DNA of 64,000 nucleotides from Henriciella sp. (GTDB lineage Bacteria > Pseudomonadota > Alphaproteobacteria > Caulobacterales > Hyphomonadaceae). The stretch lies in NCBI GenBank assembly GCA_021776655.1, contig JAJFFK010000034.1, positions 1 to 64,000 on the forward strand, given 5' to 3'. A program made the position numbers and the translations under genes. The stretch's first letter is position 1; every line of letters starts with the position of its first letter. The notes under the pieces were generated by a model. It was not told the DNA's origin and made no database searches. It saw nothing but the letters and a program-made list of their open reading frames with translations. Shown here piece after piece: positions 35,180 through 44,746 of this stretch.

Positions 35180-35208
35180 AGCATGGCTCCATGAGGTTGC
35201 AGGCGAGG

Positions 35209-35823
35209 TCAGCTTCGACGCAGCGCCCAATCCAATGCATCTTCAAGCCGATCATTACCCCAAAACAATTCGCCGTCCACGGTAAAACTTGGCGCGCCAT
35301 AGATCCCCAGCGCCATCGCGTCTTCGACATGTTTGCGTAGCTGATCCTTGGTATGACGCGCATGGGCACCAAATAAAACGGTTTGTGAAGCACCGCCCGC
35401 CGCATCTATCAGGTCGCCGAGCAGCACTGGGTCAGAGATGTCGCGACCCTCGGCAAATTGGGCGACATAGACAGAGCGGCAAAAATCCTGCCCCCAAGGC
35501 TCATGCAGGGCAACAATCGCAGCCCGCGCCGCAAGCACGCTATGCTGCGGAAACGCACGCGGATCGTCTGCAGCGGGGCGGCTAAAGCCGAGGCCATATT
35601 TGTCCGTCAGGCGCTGCATATCACGCCACATATTCTCGCCCTTGGCCGGATAGATCGCAAATGGCGACGTGTTCCAGCCCTGCGCGGCAAAGATCGGGCC
35701 GAGCAGAAATGGCTTCCAGATCACCTCAACCGCGCGTGTTTTGGCCTCCGCATCCACCCGCATCGCCGCGAGATAGGAATAAGTCGAGGCAAATTCGAAC
35801 CAGAAGGTAACGGGTTTAGGCAT
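35209..35823 (-). CDS. 2-hydroxychromene-2-carboxylate isomerase (DsbA family)
   Basis: A 204-residue member of the DsbA/HCCA-isomerase family with a thioredoxin fold. It begins KPVTFWFEFASTYSYLAAMR, where the SxYSY replaces the CxxC of DsbA oxidoreductases, and contains KPFLLGPIFAAQGWNTSPF and GIYGAPSFTVDGELFWGNDRLEDAL. Such enzymes use glutathione in aromatic-compound breakdown, or act as glutathione S-transferase kappa. The ATG at 35823 is chosen over one at 35844. It sits between ettA and the amidase on the minus strand. Confidence 0.9.
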   Translation of the reverse strand: MPKPVTFWFEFASTYSYLAAMRVDAEAKTRAVEVIWKPFLLGPIFAAQGWNTSPFAIYPAKGENMWRDMQRLTDKYGLGFSRPAADDPRAFPQHSVLAARAAIVALHEPWGQDFCRSVYVAQFAEGRDISDPVLLGDLIDAAGGASQTVLFGAHARHTKDQLRKHVEDAMALGIYGAPSFTVDGELFWGNDRLEDALDWALRRS

Positions 35824-35833
35824 GGGAAGCTCC

Positions 35834-37498
35834 CTAGCGCCCAAATTTCTTGAACTTTACGCGTTTTGGCTCCACCGCATCGGCGCCGAGGCGGCGTTTT
35901 TTGTCTTCGAGGTATGACGTGAAATCGCCTTCGAACCATTCGACATGGCTATCGCCCTCAAAGGCCAGAATGTGGGTCGCCATGCGGTCAAGGAACCAGC
36001 GATCGTGCGAGATCACCACGGCGCAACCGGGGAAGCCCTCAAGGCCCTCTTCCAGTGCCTGTAGCGTCTCAACGTCCAAATCATTGGTCGGTTCATCGAG
36101 CAAGAGCAGGTTGCCGCCCTCTTTCAGCATTTTGGCCAGATGCACGCGGTTACGTTCCCCGCCTGACAGCTTGCCGACAGGTTTCTGCTGATCGGTTTTC
36201 TTGAAATTGAAGGCGCTGACATAGGCGCGCGAGTTCATTTCGATACTGCCGATCTTGATCACGTCGAGGCCGTCGGAAATCTCTTGCCAAACGTTTTTGC
36301 TATCGTCGAGCTTGTCGCGGCTTTGATCGACATAACCGAGCTTGACCGTCTCGCCGAGTTTCATCGTGCCTTTGTCAGGTTGTTCCTGATCCAAGATCAT
36401 TTTGAACAAGGTCGATTTACCCGCGCCGTTTGGCCCGATGACGCCAACAATCCCGCCGGGAGGAAGATTGAAAGACAGATCGTCGATCAGAAGGTTTTCG
36501 CCAAAGGCTTTGCTGAGATGCTCGACCTCAAGCACGAGATTACCGAGGCGCGGGCCGGGCGGAATACGAATGGTGGTCGACGAAACGGTTTCGCGTTCAG
36601 CCTTGCCGGCCATTTCTTCATAGGCATTGATCCGTGCTTTGGATTTGGCCCGGCGCGCTTTCGGGCTGGAGCGCACCCATTCAAGTTCCTTCGCCATAGC
36701 GCGCTGCTTACCGCTTTCTTCGCGGCCTTCCTGGCCCATGCGCTTGGCTTTTTGCTCGAGCCAGTTGGAATAGTTACCCTCGTAAGGAATGCCGTGACCG
36801 CGATCCAGCTCGAGAATCCAGCTGGTAATATCGTCAAGGAAATAGCGGTCATGCGTCACCAGGATCACACAGCCTTTGAAATTGACCAGATAATTCTGCA
36901 ACCAGGCGACCGTCTCGGCATCGAGATGGTTGGTCGGTTCATCCATCAGGATCATGTCGGGCTTGGACAGAAGAAGCTGGCAAATCGCGACGCGGCGAAT
37001 CTCTCCGCCTGATAGCGTGCTAACCTCGGCATCATCCGCCGGGCAGCGCAGCGCCTCCATCGCCATTGAGATTTTGCTGTCAATGTCCCACGCATCAGCC
37101 GCGTCGACTTGCTCTTGCAGGGCGGTCATGTCTTCCATCAACTCATCGGTGTATTCCTCGCCGAGCTTCATTGAGATGGCATTGAACTGATCGAGTATCT
37201 GCTTTTCCGGGCATTGGCTGGCAATATTGTCGAACACGTTCAGCGACGCATCAAGCTGTGGCTCCTGCGGCAGGAAGCCGACTTTGATGCCGTCAGCGGC
37301 CCAGGCCTCGCCGTTAAACTCGGTCTCAATCCCGGCCATGATTTTGAGCAGGGTCGATTTACCCGCACCGTTGACCCCAACGACACCGATCTTGGCGGTT
37401 GGCAGGAAAGACAGGTGGATGTTTTCAAACACCTGCTTGCCACCAGGGTAGGTCTTTGAAACGCCTTGCATGTGATAGACATATTGCGGGCCGGCCAT
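35834..37498 (-). CDS. ettA: Energy-dependent translational throttle protein EttA
   Basis: A 554-residue ABC-F ATPase that binds ribosomal E sites and gates the first peptide bonds according to the ATP/ADP ratio. It has two ABC domains without membrane helices: Walker A GVNGAGKST and GPNGAGKST, signature LSGGE twice, Walker B MDEPTNHLD and LDEPTNDLD. The linker, the arm insertion and the typical C-terminal VKFKKFG tail are present. The gene is just upstream of the DsbA-like gene and may be co-transcribed with it. Confidence 0.96.
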   Translation of the reverse strand: MAGPQYVYHMQGVSKTYPGGKQVFENIHLSFLPTAKIGVVGVNGAGKSTLLKIMAGIETEFNGEAWAADGIKVGFLPQEPQLDASLNVFDNIASQCPEKQILDQFNAISMKLGEEYTDELMEDMTALQEQVDAADAWDIDSKISMAMEALRCPADDAEVSTLSGGEIRRVAICQLLLSKPDMILMDEPTNHLDAETVAWLQNYLVNFKGCVILVTHDRYFLDDITSWILELDRGHGIPYEGNYSNWLEQKAKRMGQEGREESGKQRAMAKELEWVRSSPKARRAKSKARINAYEEMAGKAERETVSSTTIRIPPGPRLGNLVLEVEHLSKAFGENLLIDDLSFNLPPGGIVGVIGPNGAGKSTLFKMILDQEQPDKGTMKLGETVKLGYVDQSRDKLDDSKNVWQEISDGLDVIKIGSIEMNSRAYVSAFNFKKTDQQKPVGKLSGGERNRVHLAKMLKEGGNLLLLDEPTNDLDVETLQALEEGLEGFPGCAVVISHDRWFLDRMATHILAFEGDSHVEWFEGDFTSYLEDKKRRLGADAVEPKRVKFKKFGR

Positions 37499-37581
37499 GG
37501 GCGATGCTCCTCGGCAAAGGGGGTAAATCTGGTTGGCGCGTTAGTTGCGCGCCGCGCCAGAAAAATCAAGCCGCAATGGCG

Positions 37582-38523
37582 CTACTCGGATACTGCAAAT
37601 TCCGCCTTCAGCTTGCCGCCCGCAACCAGGCCATCAAGATAGACCCCGTCATGGCTCGGCACGATGATCAGGCCTGGCTCACTGGCGCTAAGGTCATGTA
37701 GGGCGCGAACCTGACGCTGTACCGCTTTGCGGTCCTCACCCAGACCAAAGACAAAATTGAGCAGACGTGGGCGCGAGCGTAGCGCCTCAATATTGTGCAT
37801 CATCCAGACGATATCGCCGACCAGCAAATATTCTGCCCCATCGGCGCGGCGGACATAGAATGTCGTCGATCCACCTGAATGGCCTGGCGTCGGCACAGCA
37901 ACCAGGCCAGGCGCAACCTTGACCGGCCCGTCCAGCACCAGCGGATCAACCGCCGCGATCTCTGGGGCCAGCACGCCATCTGGCGAGAACAGCGGCAAAG
38001 TCGCGATCTGCACGACGTTCAGACGCAACTTAGGCGCCAAAGCCGCTGGGTCGGGGTGATTGGTGATCGCCATAACATGGTCGGGGTGGGCATGGGTGAT
38101 CAATACCTGTTCGGCCTGCATCAAAGCCGTCACCATGCGCGTATAGGCACCGGCATCAAAACTCGCCTCATCAGACTGCGCTGCTTCCTCGGAATAAGCA
38201 GCATTAACAGCCGCGCCAATGACAATTGTACGGCCCGGATAGATCAGCTGCAAGGCGGTATAATCAAGCCGCTTGGTGCCATCGAACCAGCCTGCCTCTG
38301 TGGCAAAAGACGGCACCATATCGGTCCCGATTGTTTCGAGCCGGATCTCGGAGGGCAGCGTCGCCGGATCATCGCCCGCCACCAGCGCGCGATAAGCGGT
38401 CAGATCGAACTCACCCGTCGCCGTTTTCGGTGCCTTGGCGTCAAGCAACATCCACCAGAACGCGATACCCAAAACCAGCACCAAGACGCCAACAATCCGC
38501 AAACCCCATTTCAACATCATCAA
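37582..38523 (-). CDS. Metallo-beta-lactamase-fold hydrolase with N-terminal anchor
   Basis: A 313-residue hydrolase. An N-terminal membrane anchor (residues about 5-25, IVGVLVLVLGIAFWWMLL) precedes the MBL domain. The metal site HAHPDH (residues about 143-148) is followed by an H in PTPGHSGGSTTF and a D in VGDIVWMMHN, giving the usual two-zinc ligand set. The C-terminal LIIVPSHDGVYL histidine completes it. Substrate unknown. The start codon follows ATGGAG-type bases, and MMM gives two alternative Met codons. Confidence 0.85.
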   Translation of the reverse strand: MMMLKWGLRIVGVLVLVLGIAFWWMLLDAKAPKTATGEFDLTAYRALVAGDDPATLPSEIRLETIGTDMVPSFATEAGWFDGTKRLDYTALQLIYPGRTIVIGAAVNAAYSEEAAQSDEASFDAGAYTRMVTALMQAEQVLITHAHPDHVMAITNHPDPAALAPKLRLNVVQIATLPLFSPDGVLAPEIAAVDPLVLDGPVKVAPGLVAVPTPGHSGGSTTFYVRRADGAEYLLVGDIVWMMHNIEALRSRPRLLNFVFGLGEDRKAVQRQVRALHDLSASEPGLIIVPSHDGVYLDGLVAGGKLKAEFAVSE

Positions 38524-38624
38524 TCTCCATTTTCACACGCAGCTAAGCCAATACGGATCCAAAAATCAAACACTCTATTGGATCAGCAGATGACAGCGCC
38601 GAGAACCGCACTAAAGTGGCGGCC

Positions 38625-40979
38625 ATGTTGAAACCCATTCTGTCCGCCCTCGCCCTGTTTGCTGCCTCATGCGCGGTGACAGATGCCCAGACTTTACCGG
38701 AGACCGCTGACCCTATGGCGACGCCCACACCCCTGACGATTGAACGTCTATATGCCAGCCCCGACCTGTCGGGACCAAAGCCGCAAGAGGTGAAATACTC
38801 GCCCGATGGTACGCGCGTCACTTTCCTGAAAGGCCGCGCTGATGAGAGTGACGGCTATGATCTCTGGCAGTTTGAAGTGGCGACGGGCGCGCAAAGCCTG
38901 TTGGTGGACAGCAAGATTCTCGAGCCGGAGGAGGTTGAGCTGTCCGAGGAAGAAAAGGCGCTACGTGAGCGCAAACGGATCGCCGGTCGCAAGGGGATTG
39001 TGTCCTATGATTGGGGCACCAGCGATACGATATTGGTGCCGATTGGCGGGGATTTGCATCTGATCACGATTGGCGAAGGAGGCCCGGACGCCCGGCAACT
39101 CACTGCGACGGATGCGTTCGAATATGACGCCAAAGTCTCTCCGAACGGGCGCTTTGTCAGCTTCATTCGGGACGGCGCACTGTATGCGATTGAGCTTGCG
39201 ACCGGCGAGGAGAAACGCCTGACGCCAGAAGCCGAGCCGGACAAGGCGGTGGCTTACGGGGTTGCCGAGTTCGTCGCGCAGGAAGAAATGAGCCGCTATA
39301 CGGGCTATTGGTGGAGCCCGGATGAGCGCTATGTCGCCTATACGCGGGTCGACGAGAGCAGTGTCGATATTATTCCGCGTTTCGAGATCGCGGCGGAAGA
39401 CGTCACCGTGATCAATCAGCGCTACCCCCGCGCTGGCCGCCCGAACGCGATTGTTGATCTATTCGTGCGCGATATGGCGACGGGGGAAGTGGTAGAGACT
39501 GATTGGCGGCGCGAGGATTGGGGTCCAGCCACGGATCAGTATTTGGCGCGGGCGCGATGGGGTCGCGCGGATGACCTGATTTTCGACCTCGTTAATCGTG
39601 ACCAGACCAGTATCGCAACACGGAGCGCCTCTACGAGCAGCTTCTGGAAGACGCTGGATGATCGCGAAGAGATACAAACGAACTGGGTGAACCTGTCAGA
39701 TGATTTTCGTGAGCTCAATGATGGCCGGATCCTGTGGACGCAAGAAACCAACCAGGTGCCGATACATGATTCAGTTATCGATGATGAAGGAAACGTCCAT
39801 CGTTACTATCTTCCACCATCGAATTACCGGCACATTGTAAGTATGGTCGGGACTGGACCGGGGTACATGACGGTTACCTCCGGCGAGTGGGTCGTCTCTG
39901 CCATCGAAGGTGTTGATGAGGCGACCGGAACTGTCTTTTTCACAGGCTACAAGGATACGCCGCTGGAGAAACATCTCTATGCAAGCTCATATCGCGATCC
40001 GGGCGAACCCACCCGCATCACCGAACCGGGCAAATCATGGGCGATTACCATGTCGCCGGATGGGGCAAGTTTTGTCGGGACAAGTTCCTCGCCAGACCAG
40101 CCACCACAGACGGGGCTCTACAAGGCCGACGGCTCGCTGATCGCGTGGATCGAGGAAAATGCCCTGGACAGCAGCCATCCTTACGCGCCGTATCTGGCTG
40201 AGCATACGGTGCCGGACTATGGCACGCTGGAAGCCGAAGATGGCCAGACGCTTTATTATTCGATCCACAAACCGCCGGGTTTTGACGCGTCGAAACAATA
40301 CCCCGTCCTTGTCGAGGTCTATGGCGGGCCACACGTACAGACGGTGACGCGCAATTGGGAGCGGATGAGCGACCAGTTCTATTCGCGGCAGGGCTATATT
40401 GTGTTCCGGCTGGATAATCGCGGTTCGTCCAATCGCGGCAAGAAATTCGAGGACGTGATCTACCGACGCACCGGCGGGCCGGAAGTGCGCGACCAACTGG
40501 TTGGGGTGGAGTGGCTGAAAAGCCAGCCGTTCGTCGATGCGAGCCTGATCGGCATTCAGGGCTGGTCGTATGGCGGTTACATGACGCTGATGACGATCTT
40601 GCAGGCCCCGGAAGGCACGTTTGCAGCGGCGGTATCTGGCGCACCGGTGACCGATTGGGCGCTCTACGATACGTTCTATACCGAGCGCTATATGGACACG
40701 CCGCAGGATAATCCTGACGGCTATGAGGCCAGTTCCGTGTTCCCGTATCTGGATAATCTGACCACGCCGTTGCTGCTGATCCACGGCATGGCGGATGATA
40801 ATGTCACCTTTGACAATTCAACCCGGCTCTATGCCGACCTGCAAAAGCGCGGCAAAAGTTTTGAAATGATGACCTATCCCGGCCAACGCCACGGCATTCG
40901 CGGCGAGGCATTGCAGACACATCTGATGAAGACGCGGATGGCGTTCTTGGACCGGCATTTGAAAGCTGACGCGGAGTGA
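38625..40979 (+). CDS. Dipeptidyl-peptidase IV-like S9B serine peptidase
   Basis: A 784-residue exported peptidase that should release X-Pro or X-Ala dipeptides. A signal peptide (MLKPILSALALFAASCAVTDAQ, with a possible lipobox SC) is followed by a beta-propeller (about residues 60-500) and an alpha/beta-hydrolase domain. The catalytic serine is in GWSYGG, the aspartate in HGMADDNV and the histidine in GQRHGIRG. The EE pair that binds the substrate N-terminus fits QEEMSRYTGYWWSPDE. The ATG at 38625 is used; a GTG at 38616 would add three residues. Confidence 0.93.
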   Translation: MLKPILSALALFAASCAVTDAQTLPETADPMATPTPLTIERLYASPDLSGPKPQEVKYSPDGTRVTFLKGRADESDGYDLWQFEVATGAQSLLVDSKILEPEEVELSEEEKALRERKRIAGRKGIVSYDWGTSDTILVPIGGDLHLITIGEGGPDARQLTATDAFEYDAKVSPNGRFVSFIRDGALYAIELATGEEKRLTPEAEPDKAVAYGVAEFVAQEEMSRYTGYWWSPDERYVAYTRVDESSVDIIPRFEIAAEDVTVINQRYPRAGRPNAIVDLFVRDMATGEVVETDWRREDWGPATDQYLARARWGRADDLIFDLVNRDQTSIATRSASTSSFWKTLDDREEIQTNWVNLSDDFRELNDGRILWTQETNQVPIHDSVIDDEGNVHRYYLPPSNYRHIVSMVGTGPGYMTVTSGEWVVSAIEGVDEATGTVFFTGYKDTPLEKHLYASSYRDPGEPTRITEPGKSWAITMSPDGASFVGTSSSPDQPPQTGLYKADGSLIAWIEENALDSSHPYAPYLAEHTVPDYGTLEAEDGQTLYYSIHKPPGFDASKQYPVLVEVYGGPHVQTVTRNWERMSDQFYSRQGYIVFRLDNRGSSNRGKKFEDVIYRRTGGPEVRDQLVGVEWLKSQPFVDASLIGIQGWSYGGYMTLMTILQAPEGTFAAAVSGAPVTDWALYDTFYTERYMDTPQDNPDGYEASSVFPYLDNLTTPLLLIHGMADDNVTFDNSTRLYADLQKRGKSFEMMTYPGQRHGIRGEALQTHLMKTRMAFLDRHLKADAE

Positions 40980-40995
40980 TGGCTTGTCGGCGCAG

Positions 40996-41085
40996 CCATC
41001 CTTCGACAGGCTCAGGATGAGGACGTTTCCTGCGGCGGACTGCGCAATGTAATCAAGTCCTCATCCTGAGCCTGTCGAAGGATGG
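40996..41085. repeat. 29-bp perfect inverted repeat (CCTTCGACAGG element)
   Basis: Two 29-base arms, one starting CCATCCTTCGACAGG (40996-41024) and its exact complement ending CGAAGGATGG (41057-41085), flank a 32-base spacer. The CCTTCGACAGGCTCAGG motif is widespread as a repeated intergenic palindrome in alphaproteobacteria. It sits between the DPP-IV and DUF1330 genes, directly before the latter's ribosome site. Confidence 0.88.
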
Positions 41086-41100
41086 AAAAGGAGATGACCC

Positions 41101-41508
41101 ATGACCGCAACCCAACCGACCCCTGACCAGATACAGGCGTTTCTCAGCGCTGATATGGCCGCACCTGTGTGCATGGTGAACCTCTTGAAATTCAAACCCA
41201 TGGCGACCTATGCCAGCGATGCTGCCGAGGCGGCGGAAAACCTCACCGGCCGCGAAGCCTATGCGCGCTATGGTGCGGGCGTCCAAAAAGTGTTGGCGAA
41301 GATCGGTGCCAAGGGCCAATATGCTGGCCCGGTGAACCGGTTCATGATCGGCGAGGGCGACTGGGACATGGTGGCGCTGGTCTGGTATCCGACCCGCAAG
41401 ATCTTTCTGGAAATGCCGCAACGCGCTGACTATCAAGCCATCCACTATCACCGCGATGCTGGGTTGGCGCATCAGCACCTGATCGAAACAACACCGGGGA
41501 CATTGTAA
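41101..41508 (+). CDS. DUF1330-like protein, copy 1
   Basis: A 135-residue protein of the DUF1330 type (dimeric alpha+beta barrel). It has the signature VCMVNLLKFKP near the N-terminus, GREAYARYGAGVQKVLAKIG in the middle, then NRFMIGEGDWDMVALVWYPTRKIFLEMPQRADYQAIHYHRDAGLAHQHLIET. Family role is unknown. The ribosome site GGAGATG-ACCC lies 7 bases before the ATG, just past the 41085 end of the palindrome. It is followed 2 bases later by a second copy of the same family. Confidence 0.82.
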   Translation: MTATQPTPDQIQAFLSADMAAPVCMVNLLKFKPMATYASDAAEAAENLTGREAYARYGAGVQKVLAKIGAKGQYAGPVNRFMIGEGDWDMVALVWYPTRKIFLEMPQRADYQAIHYHRDAGLAHQHLIETTPGTL

Positions 41509-41510
41509 TC

Positions 41511-41933
41511 ATGCCCGCTTTCCAACCCAGCGCTGAGCAGTTTCGGGACTTTCGTGACGACAAGCATGACGGTCCGATTGCGCAGGTCAATCTGCTGAAA
41601 TTCCGCGTCAAAGCCAAATACGCCAAAGACGATCCAGAATATGGCGAAGAGCTAAGCGGTGAGGCCGCTTATCAGCGCTATTCAGCGGCATTCACAGCCG
41701 CCGCCGCTGAGGTCGGCGGTGTCACCACCTTGCTGGCGTCAACCGAGCGCTATTTCATCGGCGGCGGGGATTGGGACGGGGTTCTGGTCAACCATTTCCC
41801 ATCGCGCCAAGCCTTTATTGCGACCCTGAACCATCCCGATTACAAAGCCATGTCACGCCACCGCGACGCCGGACTGTTATGTCAGGACCTGATTGTGACA
41901 CGCCCAAGCTGGCTGGATGGAGACAAGGTATGA
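41511..41933 (+). CDS. DUF1330-like protein, copy 2
   Basis: A 140-residue paralogue of the preceding gene (AQVNLLKFRVKAKY, AAYQRYSAAFTAAAAEVGG, ERYFIGGGDWDGVLVNHFPSRQAFIATLNHPDYKAMSRHRDAGLLCQDLIVT). The two are tandem and likely arose by duplication, perhaps forming a hetero-oligomer. Its stop overlaps the start of the GST gene (ATGA), so this is a tightly coupled three-gene unit. Confidence 0.82.
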   Translation: MPAFQPSAEQFRDFRDDKHDGPIAQVNLLKFRVKAKYAKDDPEYGEELSGEAAYQRYSAAFTAAAAEVGGVTTLLASTERYFIGGGDWDGVLVNHFPSRQAFIATLNHPDYKAMSRHRDAGLLCQDLIVTRPSWLDGDKV

Positions 41934-42922
41934 GTGCCTATGAGGTCTATGGCGCGCTCGGTTCACCCTATTCGATGAAGGTGCGCGCCGCGCTGCGGAC
42001 CAAGCGGCTTGTGCACACCTGGACAGGGATGACGGCCATTGATCGACCCAGCGTTATGGTACATGTCAAAGCGCCAGTCATCCCTGTGATCAAGTGTCCT
42101 GACGGATCATGGACAAACGATTCCACACCGTTCCTGCTGTCAATTGAGGATCAAGGCCGCGCTCTGTTGCCACCCGATCCGGTGGCGCGGTTTGCCTGTC
42201 TGCTGCTCGAAGACATGGCCGACGAGTGGTTCATGAAGGCGATGTTCCACTATCGCTGGGCCTATGCAGAAGACGCGACATGGGTCGCCAATTGGTTGAT
42301 CTATGACAATTTACCTAATGCCGGGCGCGAACAGGTCGAGACAGTGGCCGCCGATATACGGGCGCGGCAAATCTCGCGCATGGCAATGGTTGGCTGTACG
42401 CCGCAAACCGGGCCACTGATCGAGGCGAGCTGGAAGCGCTGTAACCGCTTGTTGGAGGCAATGGCGCTGGGGCCGACCCAATTCCTGTTTGGTGAGCGTC
42501 CATCACTGGCTGATCTTGGCTTCTATGGACAGCTTAAAGTGATGAGCACCGACCCGACCCCGATGGCATGGCTGCGTGCACAAACGCCATACCTGTATCG
42601 CTGGCTTGATCATTGCGATGATGCCTCAGGGATTGCAGGTGGCTGGAGCGACGGCTTGTCTGATCCAGTCATGGCGCTGCTCAGCGTCGCCGGCAACACG
42701 TATCTGCCCTTCCTGCAAGCCAATCTGGTTGCGCTGGAGGCGGGTGAAAAAGCGTTTAACCTGAAGATTGAGGGTGGCACGTATGAACAGGATGCTTTTG
42801 GGTATCAAGCCAAATGCCTGACCAATCTGCGTTCGGCCTGGGCGGACCTGTCGGACCGGGAAAAAGAAACCTTGCGCACATCTATCGGTGACAATACGGA
42901 TATGCTCCATTCGCCTGCTTAA
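41930..42922 (+). CDS. Glutathione S-transferase-like protein
   Basis: A 330-residue protein. The N-terminal 80 residues are a thioredoxin-fold GST domain (YEVYGALGSPYSMKVRAALRTKRLVHTWTGMTA, then VIPVIKCPDGSWTNDSTPFLLSIE with the cis-Pro of the glutathione site). The GST helical domain follows (EDMADEWFMKAMFHYRWAYAEDATWVANW, LLEAMALGPTQFLFGERPSLADLGFYGQL). A further 100 residues at the C-terminus have no recognised fold. The ATG at 41930 overlaps the stop of the previous gene; upstream in-frame starts are rejected because they would run through it. Confidence 0.82.
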   Translation: MSAYEVYGALGSPYSMKVRAALRTKRLVHTWTGMTAIDRPSVMVHVKAPVIPVIKCPDGSWTNDSTPFLLSIEDQGRALLPPDPVARFACLLLEDMADEWFMKAMFHYRWAYAEDATWVANWLIYDNLPNAGREQVETVAADIRARQISRMAMVGCTPQTGPLIEASWKRCNRLLEAMALGPTQFLFGERPSLADLGFYGQLKVMSTDPTPMAWLRAQTPYLYRWLDHCDDASGIAGGWSDGLSDPVMALLSVAGNTYLPFLQANLVALEAGEKAFNLKIEGGTYEQDAFGYQAKCLTNLRSAWADLSDREKETLRTSIGDNTDMLHSPA

Positions 42923-42937
42923 TCATTGAGGCTCCAA

Positions 42938-44746
42938 ATGAAACGACTGTTTATAATTCTGGCGGCTTTGGCCGCAATTGGCGCGGCCCTGTATGGTGGA
43001 CTGGTCTGGATGATCACCAAGCCTGCCCCGGCAATGGGTGTTGGACCGACGATCACCCTGTCACAGGGTGAGGTGTCTGGCGGCGTTGATCGCGACGATT
43101 CCGCAGTCTTGCAGTTCAATGGCTTGCCCTTTGCAGCCGCGCCAATCGGTGATCTGCGCTGGCGTGCACCGCAATCAGTCGCGAACTGGGACGGCGTGCG
43201 CGATGGCCGCGAATTTGGTGCCGAATGTCTGCAGGCGCGCTCAGGCAGCGCTGAATTTTACCGCGATCTGGTCGATGGCCTCGGCCTGAGTTGGGGAACG
43301 CGGCAGCTCGCAGCGATTGCCGCCAAACACGCGCCAGAACCGGTTGAAAGCGAAGACTGCCTTTTCTTAAACGTGCGCACAACCAATCTCGGCGGCGCCA
43401 GCCTGCAACCGGTCATGGTGTGGATCCATGGCGGCAGCCACAAGACCGGATCCGGGTCCAGTGAGGTTTATCAAAGTAATGGTCTGGTCGATAATGGTGT
43501 CGTTCTGGTGACGATCAATTATCGCCTCGGCGCGCTCGGCTATATGGCTCACCCAGCGCTGAGCGCTGACGATCCGCGCGGCGTGTCGGGCAATTACGGT
43601 CTGCTCGATCAGATCGCTGCGCTGGATTGGGTGCGCGCAAATATCGCTGAATTTGGCGGCAACCCGGATAATGTCACGATCTTTGGCGAAAGCGCCGGGG
43701 CCCAATCGGTGGCCGAGATCATGTCCTCGCCGCTCGGCGACGGCCTGTATCACAAGGCGATCCTCGAGAGCGGCTCATCAAGCTATAATGCCAATGGCCT
43801 GACCCGTGCGATTGAGGGGCGCTTGTCCCAGCACGAGGCGGGGCTTGAGTTCATTGACGGACTGGCCAATGCCGATGCCAGCGCGGCCGACCTGCGCGCG
43901 ATTTCGGGGGCGGCGGTGATTGCGCAAAGCGAGGCCAAACCGCATCTCGGCGGCTATTTCCTGCCCGGTGTAGACGGTGTGGTGATCCCGCGCCTGATGG
44001 GCGAAGCGATCCGCGAGGAGCATATTAATAACGTGCCGGTCCTGGCCGGGTACAATGGCGATGAGGGCACGCTGTTCTATCAGTATATGAAATCCCCAAC
44101 CCTGCTGCAAATCCCGTTTCCAACCGCGCATAATGAGCGCATGGCCGCGATGGACACGCTTTATGGCCAAGCTGACGCGGCGATCCTGAAAGCCGAATAT
44201 GGGCTGGATGATCCGGAAAATTTTGACAAAGCGGCGACAGATATGCTCGGCGACGACATGTTTGGCGTGCATATGCGGTTTCTGGCCACGGCAAATGTAG
44301 CAGCAGGTGAGCCGACATGGCTGTACCATTTCACCCGCACCCCGCCGAGCCCGACACAGACATTGGGCGCGTTCCATGCCTCGGAATTGTTCTTCGTGTT
44401 CGATAGTCATAGCCCATTGTTGAAACTCAGTGACGAAGACCGCGCCCTGACCACGGCGATGGGTAAATATTGGACAAATTTCGCCAAGACCGGCAATCCG
44501 AATGGCGACGATGTTCCGGGCTGGCCAGCCTATGACGAAGCATCGGATCAGTGGCTGACCTTCAATCCCTCAATCGAAGTGGCATCAGGTTTGCGGGCGG
44601 CCCGGCTCGACGCGATTGAGCGGGTCTTGAACAAGCGGATAAATCTTGCCGGGGCGGTGATCAATCCACCGCTTGAACCTTTGCTGGTAGAGGCGGAAAT
44701 TGTCTCAGGCGATGAGGAGGCGGGAACAGATGGCTTCCAGCCCTGA
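42938..44746 (+). CDS. Type B carboxylesterase
   Basis: A 602-residue alpha/beta-hydrolase of the cholinesterase/carboxylesterase family. An N-terminal signal-anchor (LFIILAALAAIGAALYGGLVWMI) places it at the membrane. The oxyanion hole is VMVWIHGGSH, the nucleophile is in FGESAGAQS and the catalytic histidine is in FHASELFFVF; the acid (EDG/E) fits the NGDEGTLFYQ segment. A nonspecific ester hydrolase is likely. Its 3' end overlaps msrC, which is convergent, by 42 bases. Confidence 0.92.
   Translation: MKRLFIILAALAAIGAALYGGLVWMITKPAPAMGVGPTITLSQGEVSGGVDRDDSAVLQFNGLPFAAAPIGDLRWRAPQSVANWDGVRDGREFGAECLQARSGSAEFYRDLVDGLGLSWGTRQLAAIAAKHAPEPVESEDCLFLNVRTTNLGGASLQPVMVWIHGGSHKTGSGSSEVYQSNGLVDNGVVLVTINYRLGALGYMAHPALSADDPRGVSGNYGLLDQIAALDWVRANIAEFGGNPDNVTIFGESAGAQSVAEIMSSPLGDGLYHKAILESGSSSYNANGLTRAIEGRLSQHEAGLEFIDGLANADASAADLRAISGAAVIAQSEAKPHLGGYFLPGVDGVVIPRLMGEAIREEHINNVPVLAGYNGDEGTLFYQYMKSPTLLQIPFPTAHNERMAAMDTLYGQADAAILKAEYGLDDPENFDKAATDMLGDDMFGVHMRFLATANVAAGEPTWLYHFTRTPPSPTQTLGAFHASELFFVFDSHSPLLKLSDEDRALTTAMGKYWTNFAKTGNPNGDDVPGWPAYDEASDQWLTFNPSIEVASGLRAARLDAIERVLNKRINLAGAVINPPLEPLLVEAEIVSGDEEAGTDGFQP

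Noticed and set aside
40035-40784. A 249-codon minus-strand frame inside the DPP-IV gene
   Set aside because: Antisense to the catalytic domain with GWSYGG; no motif of its own.
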